From an uncultured Porphyromonadaceae bacterium (lineage in GTDB: Bacteria > Bacteroidota > Bacteroidia > Bacteroidales > Muribaculaceae), in assembly GCA_947176915.1 (NCBI GenBank), contig CAMWSM010000021.1, positions 1 to 37,413 of the forward strand: a stretch of DNA of 37,413 nucleotides. The letters are read 5' to 3'. The notes under the pieces are model-generated. The model saw only the letters and a program-made list of their open reading frames with translations. It did not search any database and was not told the origin of the DNA. Numbering within the stretch: position 1 is the first letter of the stretch; every line of letters begins with the position of its first letter. Below are positions 17,674 to 27,006 of the stretch, one piece after another. Both the position numbers and the translations under genes were made by a program.

Positions 17674-17704
17674 CAAAGTTAACTATAAAAATGAAATTTA
17701 CAAA
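17674..17704 (-). promoter_or_regulatory. Promoter of the prolyl oligopeptidase gene
   Basis: On the minus strand a -33 TTTG (17704-17701) and a -7 TAACTTTG (17681-17674) are separated by exactly 19 bp, a perfect match to the Bacteroidetes promoter pattern. It lies in the 86-bp gap after the outer-membrane factor gene and 44 bp before the peptidase ATG. Confidence 0.85.
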
Positions 17705-17716
17705 TTTATGATCTTC

Positions 17717-18889
17717 TCAATAATTGAGCAAGGGAAGGAGAGCGGAAGCTGCCCTATGGCGTAGTTCAAGAAGAGAGAGAGTCGCCTCAAGAAAATAATT
17801 CCGTTCATTCAGGAAATCTATCAGTGTGATTATTTTCTCATTATATGCTTTTAACAGAAGCGACTGATTATCGGTCTTTTCTATGACAGAAGAAATTTTA
17901 TTAATCTCATCCTGAAGCAGGGAAATCCTGCGCAAAGAGGAAACTATGTCGGTCTCTGACATGCTTTTTTGATATTCCAATTCCATTTCGGCAGCCTTTA
18001 CTCCGGCAGCGGCTGCCGATTTCTTCCCCTTATTGGAGAAAAGAGGAATGGTCAGTCCGAGAGTTGCCCCATTAAAGTGGTTGCCGTCCTCGAAGGCATG
18101 CCGGTAGCCGAAAGATATTCCCGGAAGGCTTTCTCTACTCACCAATTTTCGGTTGCTGCGCGCGCTCTCCAATTCTGCCTCAGCCTGCTTTATTGCAGGC
18201 AGGTTGGCAGAAAGTGTTTTGAGATCATTTTCTGAAGGAAGAATCAGATTAGGAAATTCGTTTTCGAGTGAATCCATGCGGCTTTTCATATCTTTCCCCG
18301 CAAGCGAGGAGATGCTGCTGACAATCTCATCTCTTTGATCGGAAAGGGCGGCTATTCTCGATTCAAGACTAATCTTCTCTACGGATAGTTTATTAAGATC
18401 GAGGAGTGTGGTTTCTCCACCCTTCAGGGCTTTGGATGTGAGAATGAAGATGCTGTCGGTAGTGGCGAGAATACTCTTCACAACAGTTATCTCTTTTGTC
18501 TGAAGTATATAATCCAAAAGGAATTGCCTAATCTGAATATTCACTTCTCTTTCCTCGCTCCTTGCCTTCCAGTCAAGAGCGGCTGCTACATGGGAATTGA
18601 CATTTTTTCGCGCCGCATAGACGCCGGGCCATTCAAGCCCCCATGATATTCCGGCACCCCATCGGTTCTGTTCTCCGGCGGGTGCGACAAGAAATTCCCC
18701 CTCTATCTCCGGATCCGGGAGGTTTCCTTCCGTGATTGATTTTGCCCTCTCAACCTCAGCTGCAGCGATCGCAGATTTTAGACGGGGGGAAGCTGCGGCA
18801 ATCTCCCGAGCAATTTTCTCGGGGCTTACAAACTGGGCGTTAAGAGTGAGAGTGAGTAGTGTGAAAAGTGAGAGTATGATAAAACGCAT
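17717..18889 (-). CDS. Outer-membrane factor of the metal efflux system (TolC family)
   Basis: A TolC/CusC-type outer-membrane channel protein, third gene of the efflux operon. I place the start at 18889, which begins with a signal peptide (MRFIILSLFTLLTLTLNAQ) 20 nt after the pump stop codon. An upstream in-frame ATG at 18949 would add 20 polar residues before the signal and overlap the pump gene, which is less likely. The mature part has long heptad-like helices (for example SEVERAKS-type Glu/Ala-rich segments) and a pattern repeated twice, as in outer-membrane factor (OEP) domains. At 390 residues it is shorter than typical CusC (about 450). It would form the exit duct for the pump. Confidence 0.88.
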   Translation of the reverse strand: MRFIILSLFTLLTLTLNAQFVSPEKIAREIAAASPRLKSAIAAAEVERAKSITEGNLPDPEIEGEFLVAPAGEQNRWGAGISWGLEWPGVYAARKNVNSHVAAALDWKARSEEREVNIQIRQFLLDYILQTKEITVVKSILATTDSIFILTSKALKGGETTLLDLNKLSVEKISLESRIAALSDQRDEIVSSISSLAGKDMKSRMDSLENEFPNLILPSENDLKTLSANLPAIKQAEAELESARSNRKLVSRESLPGISFGYRHAFEDGNHFNGATLGLTIPLFSNKGKKSAAAAGVKAAEMELEYQKSMSETDIVSSLRRISLLQDEINKISSVIEKTDNQSLLLKAYNEKIITLIDFLNERNYFLEATLSLLELRHRAASALLPLLNY

Positions 18890-18908
18890 TTTTATCGAAA
18901 TTTGAAAA

Positions 18909-21900
18909 TTATGATTTCGGGCTTGTAATGAGTTGCGTAAAATGATCATTTTTTTTCCGTTCCTCCATAAGCCTATAGATTACGGGAACAATAAAAATGT
19001 TCAGCAGGGTAGAGGTAAGAAGTCCTCCGAGTATTACGGTTGCCATTGGAGCCTGTATTTCATTTCCGGCGCTTGAGCCTCGAAGAGCCAGTGGCACAAG
19101 AGCAAGCGCCGAGGAAAGGGCGGTCATCAGGATAGGATTCAGCCTGTCTTTTGAACCGTTTATTACTCTCTCCTCAAGACTCAATCCCTGTTTCTTCATG
19201 GAATTATAGTGAGAAATAAGGAGCATACCGTTGCGTGTGGAAATGCCGAGGAGAGAGATAAAGCCAATGATGGCAGGGATGTTAACCTCACTTCCCGTTA
19301 TCCAAAGTATCAGCACGCCGCCAATCATTGCGAGCGGCATATTGAGAAGAATGACCAGCGATTGGCTGATGCTCTTAAACTCCATGTAAAGGAGGAGGAA
19401 GATGAGAGCGATAGCCCCTATTGATGCTAAAAGCAATGTGCGGGAAGCTGAGGCTTCGCTTTCAAACTGGCCCCCGAAACTTATGGAATATCCCTCCGGA
19501 AGCTTTACATGTTCCTCTATCTCTTTTTGAAGAGCCTCGACACCCCCTCTCAGGTCGCTTCCGATAAGATTTGAGGAAACAACGATTCTTCTTGAGACAT
19601 TCTCCCTGTTGACAGTGCTTGGGCCGGAAGATGAAACTATGTCTGCGACATAACTCAAGGGAACAGCACCTTTTTTAGAGTCGATGGTAAGATCACCGAG
19701 AATTTCGATACGTTCGCGTGTCTCATCGGAGACTCTGAGGGTTATATCGTATGGAAGCACACTGCCCGTTACCTGCGACACCACTTCACCACCAAGCGCC
19801 AAGCTTACGAACCGGTTGAATTCAGGCAATGTAATCCCATAGCGTGCAAGCATCTCACGCCGCGGACGAATATCAATCTGAGGGCGAGGAATCTGTTGCT
19901 CGATATTGATATCCACCATTCCCGGAACCTCTTCCATACATTCCTGCACTTCTTTCCCGATACTGTAAAGAAGGTCGAGATCAGGTCCGAAAATCTTTAC
20001 CGCAATTTGAGCTTCACTTCCTGATAGCATGGCGTCTATCCTATGGCTGATTGGCTGACCGATCTCAACATTCACTCCCGGCAGAAGGGATAAACGTTGT
20101 CGGATGTCTGCCATAACCTCACGTTTGCTTCTCCCTTTGTCAAGACGATATGGAACCTCTATTTCGGACACGTTGGAACCCAAAGAATGTTCGTCGAGTT
20201 CAGCCCTGCCGGTCTTTCTGGCTGTCAGAATGACTTCAGGAACCTCTTTCAGCAATAATTCCGCTCTTTTCCCGATGGAGTCGCTCATCTCAAGGGAGAT
20301 TCCGGGGAGAGCGCTGACATTCACTGTGAAAGAGCCTTCATTGAATCCGGGAAGGAAACTTCTGCCCAAGAAAGGGAAAATTATTATTGCCAATAAGAGC
20401 AATATGCCGGTAGCTATGAACAATGGTTTCGGCTTCCTTAAAACTGTGGAGAGGATACGGACATAACTTCCGCCAATTCTATTTGCAAGCACAGGATTCT
20501 TTTCCATCTTTTCCTCCTTCTTTCCCTTGCCGAGCAGATATAGGCAGAGCACGGGAGTGAGCGTAAGCGCCACGATTGTGGATGCTGCAAGAGATATGAT
20601 GAACGAGAGTCCCAGAGGAACAAGCATTCTCCCCTCTATGCCTGAAAGGAAGAAAAGGGGGAGGAAACTTGCAACAATAATCAGCGAGGAGTTTAGAATA
20701 GGCATCCTGACTTCACGGCTACCCTCGAAAACAACTTCATGAGCAGGTTTTCTATCTTCCGGCGGCAAACTTCGGTTGATACGCAAATTGCGATATACGT
20801 TTTCTACATCCACGATGGCATCATCTACCAATGAACCAATGGCAATAGCAATTCCTCCAAGGGTCATTGTGTTGATGGTCAGGCCTAAGGCGTTGAGAAT
20901 AATGAGCGTTATAAGAACCGACATAGGAATGGCAACTGCTGAGATGAGAGTCGTACGCACATTCATAAGGAAAAGGAAGAGCACGATAATCACAAAGAAT
21001 GCGCCTTCAAGGAGAGATGATTTCAAGTTGCTGATCGAATTACCGATAAAATCAGACTGTCGGAATATTTGGGTATTGATCTCTATTCCGGGAGGAAAAG
21101 AACCTTTCAGTCCGGCTATGGTCTGCTCAATCTTTTCAGTCAGTTCAATGGAGCCGGTTGAAGGCTGTTTTGTGACTGTAACAAGCACTGCCGGTTTAGT
21201 ATTCAATGAAGCCTTTCCTATTTCCGGAAGCTTGGGAGATTCCGTGATGTCGGCAATATCTGACAAGACAAGCGGAGATTCAGTTCCGTCAAGAGCGAGG
21301 GGTGTAGTCTTCATCTCCTCAATTCTGTCGGTAGATACTGTGGTCTTTACCAAATACTCATTGTCATGGTCAAAGAAAATCCCTCCGGACCCGTTGGAAT
21401 TGAAATTCTCGAGAGCCTCAGCCACCTGAAGGAGAGTTATGCCGTAATACCGCAGTTTCTCCGGGCGGACGCTAACAAGATATTCCTTTATCTCACCTCC
21501 GATGACCGCAACTTGCGACACGCCGCTCAAAGCCAGCAGCGCAGGCCGGATGGAGCGGTCAGCAATCGAACGTAATTCCATTTGCGGAATCGTGTCGGAT
21601 GTAAGTCCGATTATCAGAATTTCTCCGAGAATGGAGGATGGAGGGCCCAATACAGGAGCGTCAACACCTGCCGGAAGGGTGCCTTGCACTGATGAAAGCC
21701 TCTCCGTTACGGTCTGACGAGCCTGCGAAACGTCGGCATTCCAATCAAATTCCACCCATACGACAGAAAAACCTGTCGCTGAAGAACTACGCACCCTGCG
21801 CACTCCGGAGGCGCCGTTCATTGTGGTTTCTATCGGGAAAGTAACAAGTTGTTCCACCTCCTCCGGAGCCATTCCGGGGGCTTCAGTCATCACTACAACA

Positions 21901-22037
21901 GTGGGAGCATTTAGATCGGGAAAAATATCTACCTCCGTACGCATAAGGGTGAATAATCCTGCAAAGAGGATAGCCACGCTTAACACAATCACTACCAGTC
22001 GATTGTCGAGAGAATATCTTATTATCTTATTTAACAC
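18909..22037 (-). CDS. Heavy-metal efflux RND pump (CusA/CzcA type)
   Basis: A 1042-residue inner-membrane RND transporter of the heavy-metal (HME) type, full length, with 12 predicted membrane helices and two large periplasmic loops. The first helix begins YSLDNRLVVIVLSVAILFAG. The TM4 proton-relay region reads GSLVDDAIVDVENVYR (about 400-415). The segments LGSNVSEIEV and GQPISHRIDAML in the second loop are typical of HME pumps. Substrate (Cu/Ag versus Zn/Co/Cd) cannot be assigned by eye. It lies 27 bp after the adaptor gene and 20 bp before the channel gene, so all three should be made together. It exports metal ions using the proton gradient. Confidence 0.93.
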   Translation of the reverse strand: MLNKIIRYSLDNRLVVIVLSVAILFAGLFTLMRTEVDIFPDLNAPTVVVMTEAPGMAPEEVEQLVTFPIETTMNGASGVRRVRSSSATGFSVVWVEFDWNADVSQARQTVTERLSSVQGTLPAGVDAPVLGPPSSILGEILIIGLTSDTIPQMELRSIADRSIRPALLALSGVSQVAVIGGEIKEYLVSVRPEKLRYYGITLLQVAEALENFNSNGSGGIFFDHDNEYLVKTTVSTDRIEEMKTTPLALDGTESPLVLSDIADITESPKLPEIGKASLNTKPAVLVTVTKQPSTGSIELTEKIEQTIAGLKGSFPPGIEINTQIFRQSDFIGNSISNLKSSLLEGAFFVIIVLFLFLMNVRTTLISAVAIPMSVLITLIILNALGLTINTMTLGGIAIAIGSLVDDAIVDVENVYRNLRINRSLPPEDRKPAHEVVFEGSREVRMPILNSSLIIVASFLPLFFLSGIEGRMLVPLGLSFIISLAASTIVALTLTPVLCLYLLGKGKKEEKMEKNPVLANRIGGSYVRILSTVLRKPKPLFIATGILLLLAIIIFPFLGRSFLPGFNEGSFTVNVSALPGISLEMSDSIGKRAELLLKEVPEVILTARKTGRAELDEHSLGSNVSEIEVPYRLDKGRSKREVMADIRQRLSLLPGVNVEIGQPISHRIDAMLSGSEAQIAVKIFGPDLDLLYSIGKEVQECMEEVPGMVDINIEQQIPRPQIDIRPRREMLARYGITLPEFNRFVSLALGGEVVSQVTGSVLPYDITLRVSDETRERIEILGDLTIDSKKGAVPLSYVADIVSSSGPSTVNRENVSRRIVVSSNLIGSDLRGGVEALQKEIEEHVKLPEGYSISFGGQFESEASASRTLLLASIGAIALIFLLLYMEFKSISQSLVILLNMPLAMIGGVLILWITGSEVNIPAIIGFISLLGISTRNGMLLISHYNSMKKQGLSLEERVINGSKDRLNPILMTALSSALALVPLALRGSSAGNEIQAPMATVILGGLLTSTLLNIFIVPVIYRLMEERKKNDHFTQLITSPKS

Positions 22038-22064
22038 AACGTTTGGGCTTTAGGGTCGGAATTA

Positions 22065-23219
22065 TCAATGATTATGGGAATGTCCCGGAGGTGCTATCGC
22101 TGTGGTTTCAGCCATTCGGATTATTGTGGCGCCCTTTGTTACAACTTCCTCTCCGGGCTTTACTCCTTCGATTATTTCAAAGTATAATCCGTCGGTGGTG
22201 CCGGTTTTTACAAGACGTTTTTCGTAGGCATCCTCATGCCCCTTAAGCCGGACATAAGCGTAATAGTTTCCCTGCATTTCTATCAGCGCTTCCCGAGGGA
22301 GGGATAGGACGTTTCCTTTGGGCATTCCGATCAAATATACCTCGGCAAATGAGCCGGAAGGAGTATCGCCGGTTGATGTAAAGGTGAAATAGACCGGAAT
22401 ATAACCGTTGACAGCAGGATTAACATTTCCGGAGGCAACCGGTTTTCCTTCGTGTTCTTCAATTTTTATGATCTCGCTCATTCCATCTGCACGGAAGTGT
22501 GCTGTACGTATGCCCGGAATTGCAGCAGCATATCTCTGGGGCACATCCGCTCTGAGAGTAAGGCGTGAGTCTGCTGTTACGGATGCAATTGGTGCCCCTG
22601 TTTCAACATAATCGCCTGTTGAAACAAAAATGGCAGATACGATTCCATTTATTGCAGCGTATTCGGATCCTCCTCCTCCGTTGGTTCCCACGGCTGCGGC
22701 AGCCTCTTTATAATTTCGTTCCGCCTCGTTGAGAGCAGCTGTTGTAACAAGTCCATCCTTATGAAGAGGTATAAGACGGTCAAGTTCTCTCTTGGCTGCG
22801 TCTCGGGTGGCAATAGCAACGGCATTCACATCTCCTCCTTGCAAGCCACGTGAGGATATGGATGCGATTAGAGTTCCGTTCTTTACCTGAGAACCTACGG
22901 CTATATTTTTGTTGAGAGTTACGATGCCACTCCGTTTGGCAGTTACTGTGGCACGTCCGGAAGCGGTAGGCTCTATCATTCCACTGACTTTGATTACCTC
23001 TGAGAAGGGTTGTTGGGAAAGAGGGGTAACCTCCACTCCAAATTCACTTGCCTGTTTATGAGAAAGTGTTATGGCTCCTGTGTGGGAGTGCTCATGTTCC
23101 TCCTCGGTCTTATTATGTTCCTCCTCGGAATGCTCCGCCTCGTGGTTATGGCATGATGAGAGGCATGATCCGGAGAAAAAGAGAGCGACAGAAAGAATTA
23201 CATTGAATTTAAGATTCAT
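22065..23219 (-). CDS. Periplasmic adaptor (membrane fusion) lipoprotein, His-rich
   Basis: A 384-residue RND adaptor protein linking pump and channel. The signal sequence ends in a lipobox (LSSC), so it should be lipid-anchored. The mature N-terminus is very rich in His and Glu (HNHEAEHSEEEH and EHEHSHTG, residues about 24-48), and the protein ends HSHNH. Both are likely metal-binding. The core shows the lipoyl/barrel order of such adaptors: SGRATVTAKRSGIVTLNKNI, a coiled hairpin (about 125-175), then the second half-lipoyl (YAAINGIVSAIFVSTGDYV) and beta-barrel. It is the first gene of the operon, 24 bp after a -7 box, and defines the pump as metal-specific. Confidence 0.92.
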   Translation of the reverse strand: MNLKFNVILSVALFFSGSCLSSCHNHEAEHSEEEHNKTEEEHEHSHTGAITLSHKQASEFGVEVTPLSQQPFSEVIKVSGMIEPTASGRATVTAKRSGIVTLNKNIAVGSQVKNGTLIASISSRGLQGGDVNAVAIATRDAAKRELDRLIPLHKDGLVTTAALNEAERNYKEAAAAVGTNGGGGSEYAAINGIVSAIFVSTGDYVETGAPIASVTADSRLTLRADVPQRYAAAIPGIRTAHFRADGMSEIIKIEEHEGKPVASGNVNPAVNGYIPVYFTFTSTGDTPSGSFAEVYLIGMPKGNVLSLPREALIEMQGNYYAYVRLKGHEDAYEKRLVKTGTTDGLYFEIIEGVKPGEEVVTKGATIIRMAETTAIAPPGHSHNH

Positions 23220-23242
23220 GGGAAAATCATTTTTAACGGAAG

Positions 23243-23278
23243 CAAAGTTAGGAAATAATTAATGCAACTTGATTGCAT
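23243..23278 (-). promoter_or_regulatory. Efflux operon promoter with overlapping inverted repeat
   Basis: On the minus strand TAACTTTG (23250-23243) is an exact -7 box. An inverted repeat ATGCAA-N5-TTGCAT (23262-23278) covers the place where the -33 element would be and where no TTTG is present. A metal-responsive regulator could bind there. No regulator gene is present next to the operon. Confidence 0.55.
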
Positions 23279-23283
23279 AAAAA

Positions 23284-23311
23284 ATCCCGGCACACGTCAG
23301 TATGCCGGGAT
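23284..23311 (-). terminator. Terminator after amylase gene 1
   Basis: ATCCCGGCA (23284-23292) pairs with TGCCGGGAT (23303-23311); on the minus strand six T follow. It lies about 100 bp after the amylase stop. The gap also has a second hairpin, CGTGGAGG (23367-23374) with CCTCCACG (23390-23397), closer to the stop. Confidence 0.85.
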
Positions 23312-23413
23312 GGAAAGTAATAAGATAAAATTGATAAAGATTCAAAGATTAGCTTAAGGTTAACATCGTGGAGGTCTAACCTAACAACCCCTCCACGTAT
23401 TTATAGTAAAGGC

Positions 23414-26400
23414 TTAATTGATTCTAATCTTGGAAACCTTCTTTCCGCGGACCACGATATAAATGCCGGGACCCGGATTGGTAACCTCGACACCCTGGAG
23501 GTTGAAGATTCTTGGAGTCTCGCTTCCGACAGCCCCTATCGCATGAACGCCTGAAGACTGACAGTCATGTGTTCCTGTGTCGAAACCTCTGTTGCCGGTT
23601 CCTGTGTATATGTAGTTGTGAACGGGTGCGACATCATTGGTCTGGTCTCCGTTTCCGTTGTTGAAGACAACGCCGGTTGTTCCTTCCGGAAGGGCGAAAT
23701 AGAAGTGTCCGCATCCATCATTCTTCACCATGTCCACTCCGGGCCATTCGGAAGCCTCAGAGCCTCCCCAATAGTGAATCTTGACGCTGCTCCAGTTTGT
23801 CTTGGAGTTGTCATAGTAAACCACGAAGTTTCCGAGAGGCTCTACCGGGTCGTCGCCCATGCCTTGAGTCTGCTTGATGAAAGTAACGGAGCCTGTCTTT
23901 TCAGTGCCCTCGCTGTTCTTTGCTCCCCAGCTCACCTTCACCTGGTCTCCGTCCTGCATGTTCTCTCCGAGAGTGAACTGGGCTGTTGAAGTGAAGTTCA
24001 CCTTCTGCCCGTCTCCGATCTGATACCATGCGGATTCAGCGTTCTTCGCAGTAGCTGTTACTGTGATTGTCTCTGTGTCAAACTTGCCTCCGTTGGGAGA
24101 GAATGTAACGGAAGCCTGTGGCGTTACATTTCCGTCAATCTTGTTGGCAGTTGCATTACCGTCATATTCATAGTAGACGTCGGCATCAATGCCGGTTAAA
24201 TCAGGCGTCTGATTTCCTCCGTTGTTGAAGATGAGACTTACAGAGTCCAAGCCGTCGAAAGTGAATGAGTAGAAGTCGCCGACCTTCTCACCGGAGTTGA
24301 TAGCTTTTCCGGGCCAAGCGCCACAAGGCTCTTTCTTCACTCCATCCTGTTCACCCCAGGCATAGATGTTGCCGCTGGCAGCCTTCACATAGACAGTGAT
24401 TGCGGCGTTTGGATCAACTTTCTTGTAAGTAACGGAACCTGTCTTCTCTGCGCCCTCCTCATTAGTAGCGCCCCAAGAAACTGTAACAGTCTCGCCGAAG
24501 TTCATCCCTTCACCGACAGTGAAAGTGCTTGTGCGGTTTGAAGCTGAGAGGTTCACGCGATTCTTTCCAGCCACCTGATACCATCCTGCGACTGCAGCGT
24601 CAGAGAGTGTAACGGTTACATTCTGAGTCTCAGTCTTGAAAGTGCCGCCGTTGGGTGAGAAGCTTACGGAAGCCACTGAAGGACCTACCGCATCATTATT
24701 GGTATAATACTGTGTGGTTCCATTATCAGTATATTTGGGGTTGCCTCCGTGAGCTACGGGAGAGGTAGTATAGATAAACTTACCGTCCTCACCGATTTTA
24801 CCCCCTGTCCAATCCTTGACGAGCACACGTAGCTGACCTTGAGTCTTGGGAGCGTCAACAGTGATGGAGCCTCCACCCTGATATTGCTTGCCTGTTACAA
24901 CGTCTGTATAGGTTCCGGCAGGAACATTGCTGAATGTTGCGCCACCGTTTACAGCGACCAAAGCGTATGAATTCTTGTAGGCGCGTTTGAAAGCCCAGCC
25001 ACCGTTGGCAGAGCATCCGTCCCACGTGTACTGTCCCTTGCGGAGAGCAGGCACAGCCTGACGAATCATGTTGAGACGGCGGATATGCTGAGCCAGATCA
25101 CCATCAAGAGTTCCTTTCACGTTTCCGGAAGCGGATTTAATTTTGCCGAAACCATCAGCAACCACATCTCCTTCAAGATAGGCACCGTAATATGCACGAC
25201 CAGAATTTTTGAGGGCTAATAGAGGACCTTCATCTATTTTAACCCCTTTCTGGAATTCCACTTCGGAACCATAGTACAAGCAGGGCACACCGCGGAATGA
25301 GAACATCATGGAAAGATTCTCAGCCCATTGGGATGTTCCACCTGTGAAACGAGTGCCATCGCTCGGACCGGGGCCATAGTCATGAGAATCAACGTAAACG
25401 ACATTCCAAGACGCATCGTTATAATAGTGGTCGCCCTCTTTTGCCACACGTACAGCCTCACCTACATTATTGAAGTTGTAATGCATCGGGAAATCTATGA
25501 TATAGTATCCTGAAGCCTGAGAATAGTCAGGTTCATGCCATGCTCCATTTTTCATGAACACGTTATCAGATTTATGCTCAGTGCCGGGGTCTTTTTCACA
25601 GGTCAGCATGTTGCCTAAGGGTGCTGCACCCTCCGGAACATTCTGCTGTGCCCACCAGTCTGCGGTATAGCTTTTCCACTCGTCTACAAGTTTCGGATCG
25701 GATTTCCAAGTGTAGTAGCAGCTTGACAATGCCTGATCACCGTGATAGATCACCTGAGAGTAACGGGCGCAGCATTCACCGAACATATAGAAAGGCATCC
25801 CGTCAAGACGATTTTCCTTATATTTTTCGCCTAATTCAAGGAACTTGGGAATGAATGCTGAATTGAATGTGAGCGGAGCGATATGACCGGTTGTATCAAT
25901 ACGGAAACCATCGACGCCCATTTCAATGAATTTACCGTAGCATTCGACTATGTAATCAACTACTGCGGGATTCTCAGTATTCAGGTCAACACAGTCTCCT
26001 GCAATCTGACCCCACCAGCGAGTTCGGTCGTCCCAACCCCATCCTTGTCCGACATGGTGATAGTAGTTCTTGTCATCGTGATTCTGACCATCAGTATTCT
26101 TCATGTATTTGAAACGTTCTGAATACTGAGTCTTGGCACCCTCATTGGGAAGACTCCAATAAGACATTCCCCCGAGTTTTTCCTCATCAGGGATAAGACA
26201 TTTTGTGATGTCTGATTGATTTCGGATATTCTGATCGCGATCAAAGAGATGGCAAAGTTTATTCTCACCGAAGTTGCCTGTATGCTGAAGCACGATATCA
26301 AGAATAATTTTGATACCTTTAGCATGGGCTGCGTCAATAAGATCTTGGAATTTCACATCTTTCTCACAACCCCAGTCCTTACGGCTTTCATAGCGAAGAT

Positions 26401-26785
26401 CCACAGTGGAGAAATCCATTGCATGATAACCGTGATAGTCAAAGCCGGAAGCATTCTGAACGATTGGAGTAATCCAGATTGCAGTAAAGCCGAGAGCCTT
26501 AATGTAGTCAAGTTTTTGGATAAGGCCGGCGAAGTCGCCACGCCATACGGGGTCATTGTTAGCGATTTGGTCAGCCTGACCGTCCCATGAAAGAACATTA
26601 TTCAGGGGATCACCGTCATAGAAACGGGTGGTCATAGCGAAATAGATTGTCTCATCGCGAAAATCCGTACGGTCGTCAAAGGTGGAAAAATCCGGACCTT
26701 TCACATATTTGCCATAAGAATTAATGGGGGCAATTGCGCTGAATGCAAGAATACCGGCAGCCGCCCATTTGTAAATTTGATGCAT
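23414..26785 (-). CDS. Secreted modular GH13 alpha-amylase, copy 1
   Basis: A 1123-residue secreted starch-degrading enzyme. Signal peptide about 1-25. The GH13 catalytic barrel spans about 35-640, with region I DIVLQH (163-168), region II FRIDTTGH (nucleophile D297), region III FGECC (acid/base E337) and region IV VDSHD (D469). The usual Asn before His in region I is Gln here. After the barrel come two Ig-like modules (about 703-790 and 889-975, each with FSPNGG and SWGA.N.EG), alternating with two starch-binding modules resembling CBM26 (about 795-885 and 985-1075). A C-terminal tail (about 1088-1123, FNLQGVEV ... GIYIVVRGKKV) resembles a type IX sorting or anchoring signal. It has its own promoter and terminator. 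Confidence 0.93.
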   Translation of the reverse strand: MHQIYKWAAAGILAFSAIAPINSYGKYVKGPDFSTFDDRTDFRDETIYFAMTTRFYDGDPLNNVLSWDGQADQIANNDPVWRGDFAGLIQKLDYIKALGFTAIWITPIVQNASGFDYHGYHAMDFSTVDLRYESRKDWGCEKDVKFQDLIDAAHAKGIKIILDIVLQHTGNFGENKLCHLFDRDQNIRNQSDITKCLIPDEEKLGGMSYWSLPNEGAKTQYSERFKYMKNTDGQNHDDKNYYHHVGQGWGWDDRTRWWGQIAGDCVDLNTENPAVVDYIVECYGKFIEMGVDGFRIDTTGHIAPLTFNSAFIPKFLELGEKYKENRLDGMPFYMFGECCARYSQVIYHGDQALSSCYYTWKSDPKLVDEWKSYTADWWAQQNVPEGAAPLGNMLTCEKDPGTEHKSDNVFMKNGAWHEPDYSQASGYYIIDFPMHYNFNNVGEAVRVAKEGDHYYNDASWNVVYVDSHDYGPGPSDGTRFTGGTSQWAENLSMMFSFRGVPCLYYGSEVEFQKGVKIDEGPLLALKNSGRAYYGAYLEGDVVADGFGKIKSASGNVKGTLDGDLAQHIRRLNMIRQAVPALRKGQYTWDGCSANGGWAFKRAYKNSYALVAVNGGATFSNVPAGTYTDVVTGKQYQGGGSITVDAPKTQGQLRVLVKDWTGGKIGEDGKFIYTTSPVAHGGNPKYTDNGTTQYYTNNDAVGPSVASVSFSPNGGTFKTETQNVTVTLSDAAVAGWYQVAGKNRVNLSASNRTSTFTVGEGMNFGETVTVSWGATNEEGAEKTGSVTYKKVDPNAAITVYVKAASGNIYAWGEQDGVKKEPCGAWPGKAINSGEKVGDFYSFTFDGLDSVSLIFNNGGNQTPDLTGIDADVYYEYDGNATANKIDGNVTPQASVTFSPNGGKFDTETITVTATAKNAESAWYQIGDGQKVNFTSTAQFTLGENMQDGDQVKVSWGAKNSEGTEKTGSVTFIKQTQGMGDDPVEPLGNFVVYYDNSKTNWSSVKIHYWGGSEASEWPGVDMVKNDGCGHFYFALPEGTTGVVFNNGNGDQTNDVAPVHNYIYTGTGNRGFDTGTHDCQSSGVHAIGAVGSETPRIFNLQGVEVTNPGPGIYIVVRGKKVSKIRIN
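23869..24133 (-). repeat. 265-bp block identical between the two amylase genes, copy 1
   Basis: Base-by-base comparison shows 265 identical bases with 27453-27717. It encodes the second Ig-like module (from SVTFSPNGG to KTGSVTFIKQ). The flanking sequence diverges at once on both sides. Confidence 0.95.
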
Positions 26786-26861
26786 AAGGTTAATTATTTA
26801 GTTAAGCAAAATTTGGAGATTGAAAATACTTAATCAATAAAACAAATTTTTTGCAAAATTA
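26786..26861 (-). promoter_or_regulatory. Promoter and leader of amylase gene 1
   Basis: On the minus strand the -7 box TAATTTTG lies at 26861-26854, about 70 bp before the ATG. The position expected for -33 TTTG is TTCT, so the core promoter is weak and probably activator-dependent. The leader's last part (GCTTAACT...TTAACCTT before the ATG) is shared with amylase gene 2. Confidence 0.7.
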
Positions 26862-26892
26862 TATAAACTTTTAGGCCGCGAGAAATAAATTT

Positions 26893-26910
26893 ATATGTTG
26901 TATAACATAT
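26893..26910. promoter_or_regulatory. Palindromic operator before amylase gene 1
   Basis: ATATGTT-GTAT-AACATAT, 18 bp. Its centre is 40.5 bp upstream of the first base of the -7 box, the same distance as for amylase gene 2. Confidence 0.75.
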
Positions 26911-26951
26911 TTTTTAGTTTTTAGTTATCATTTTCATTATCTCTATAAATA

Positions 26952-26985
26952 AAAATGGCTCGGACATTATATCCCGAGCCATTTT
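26952..26985 (-). terminator. Terminator after amylase gene 2
   Basis: AAAATGGCTCGG (26952-26963) pairs with CCGAGCCATTTT (26974-26985), loop of 10, followed on the minus strand by a T-rich tract. It lies 21 bp after the amylase 2 stop and separates it from amylase gene 1. The T-runs on both sides may make it bidirectional. Confidence 0.92.
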
Positions 26986-27006
26986 ATTCAGTTTGTTATA
27001 GACTTA

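Noticed and set aside
18890..18949. Upstream start of the outer-membrane factor at 18949
   Set aside because: It would overlap the pump gene by 41 bp and place 20 polar residues before a normal signal peptide; the ATG at 18889 is preferred.
20776..21429. 217-residue plus-strand open frame inside the RND pump gene
   Set aside because: Antisense to a full-length pump gene; no motif, no start signal.
23367..23397. Hairpin CGTGGAGG/CCTCCACG as the main terminator of amylase gene 1
   Set aside because: No T-run follows it on the minus strand; the hairpin at 23284-23311 with six T is the better candidate.
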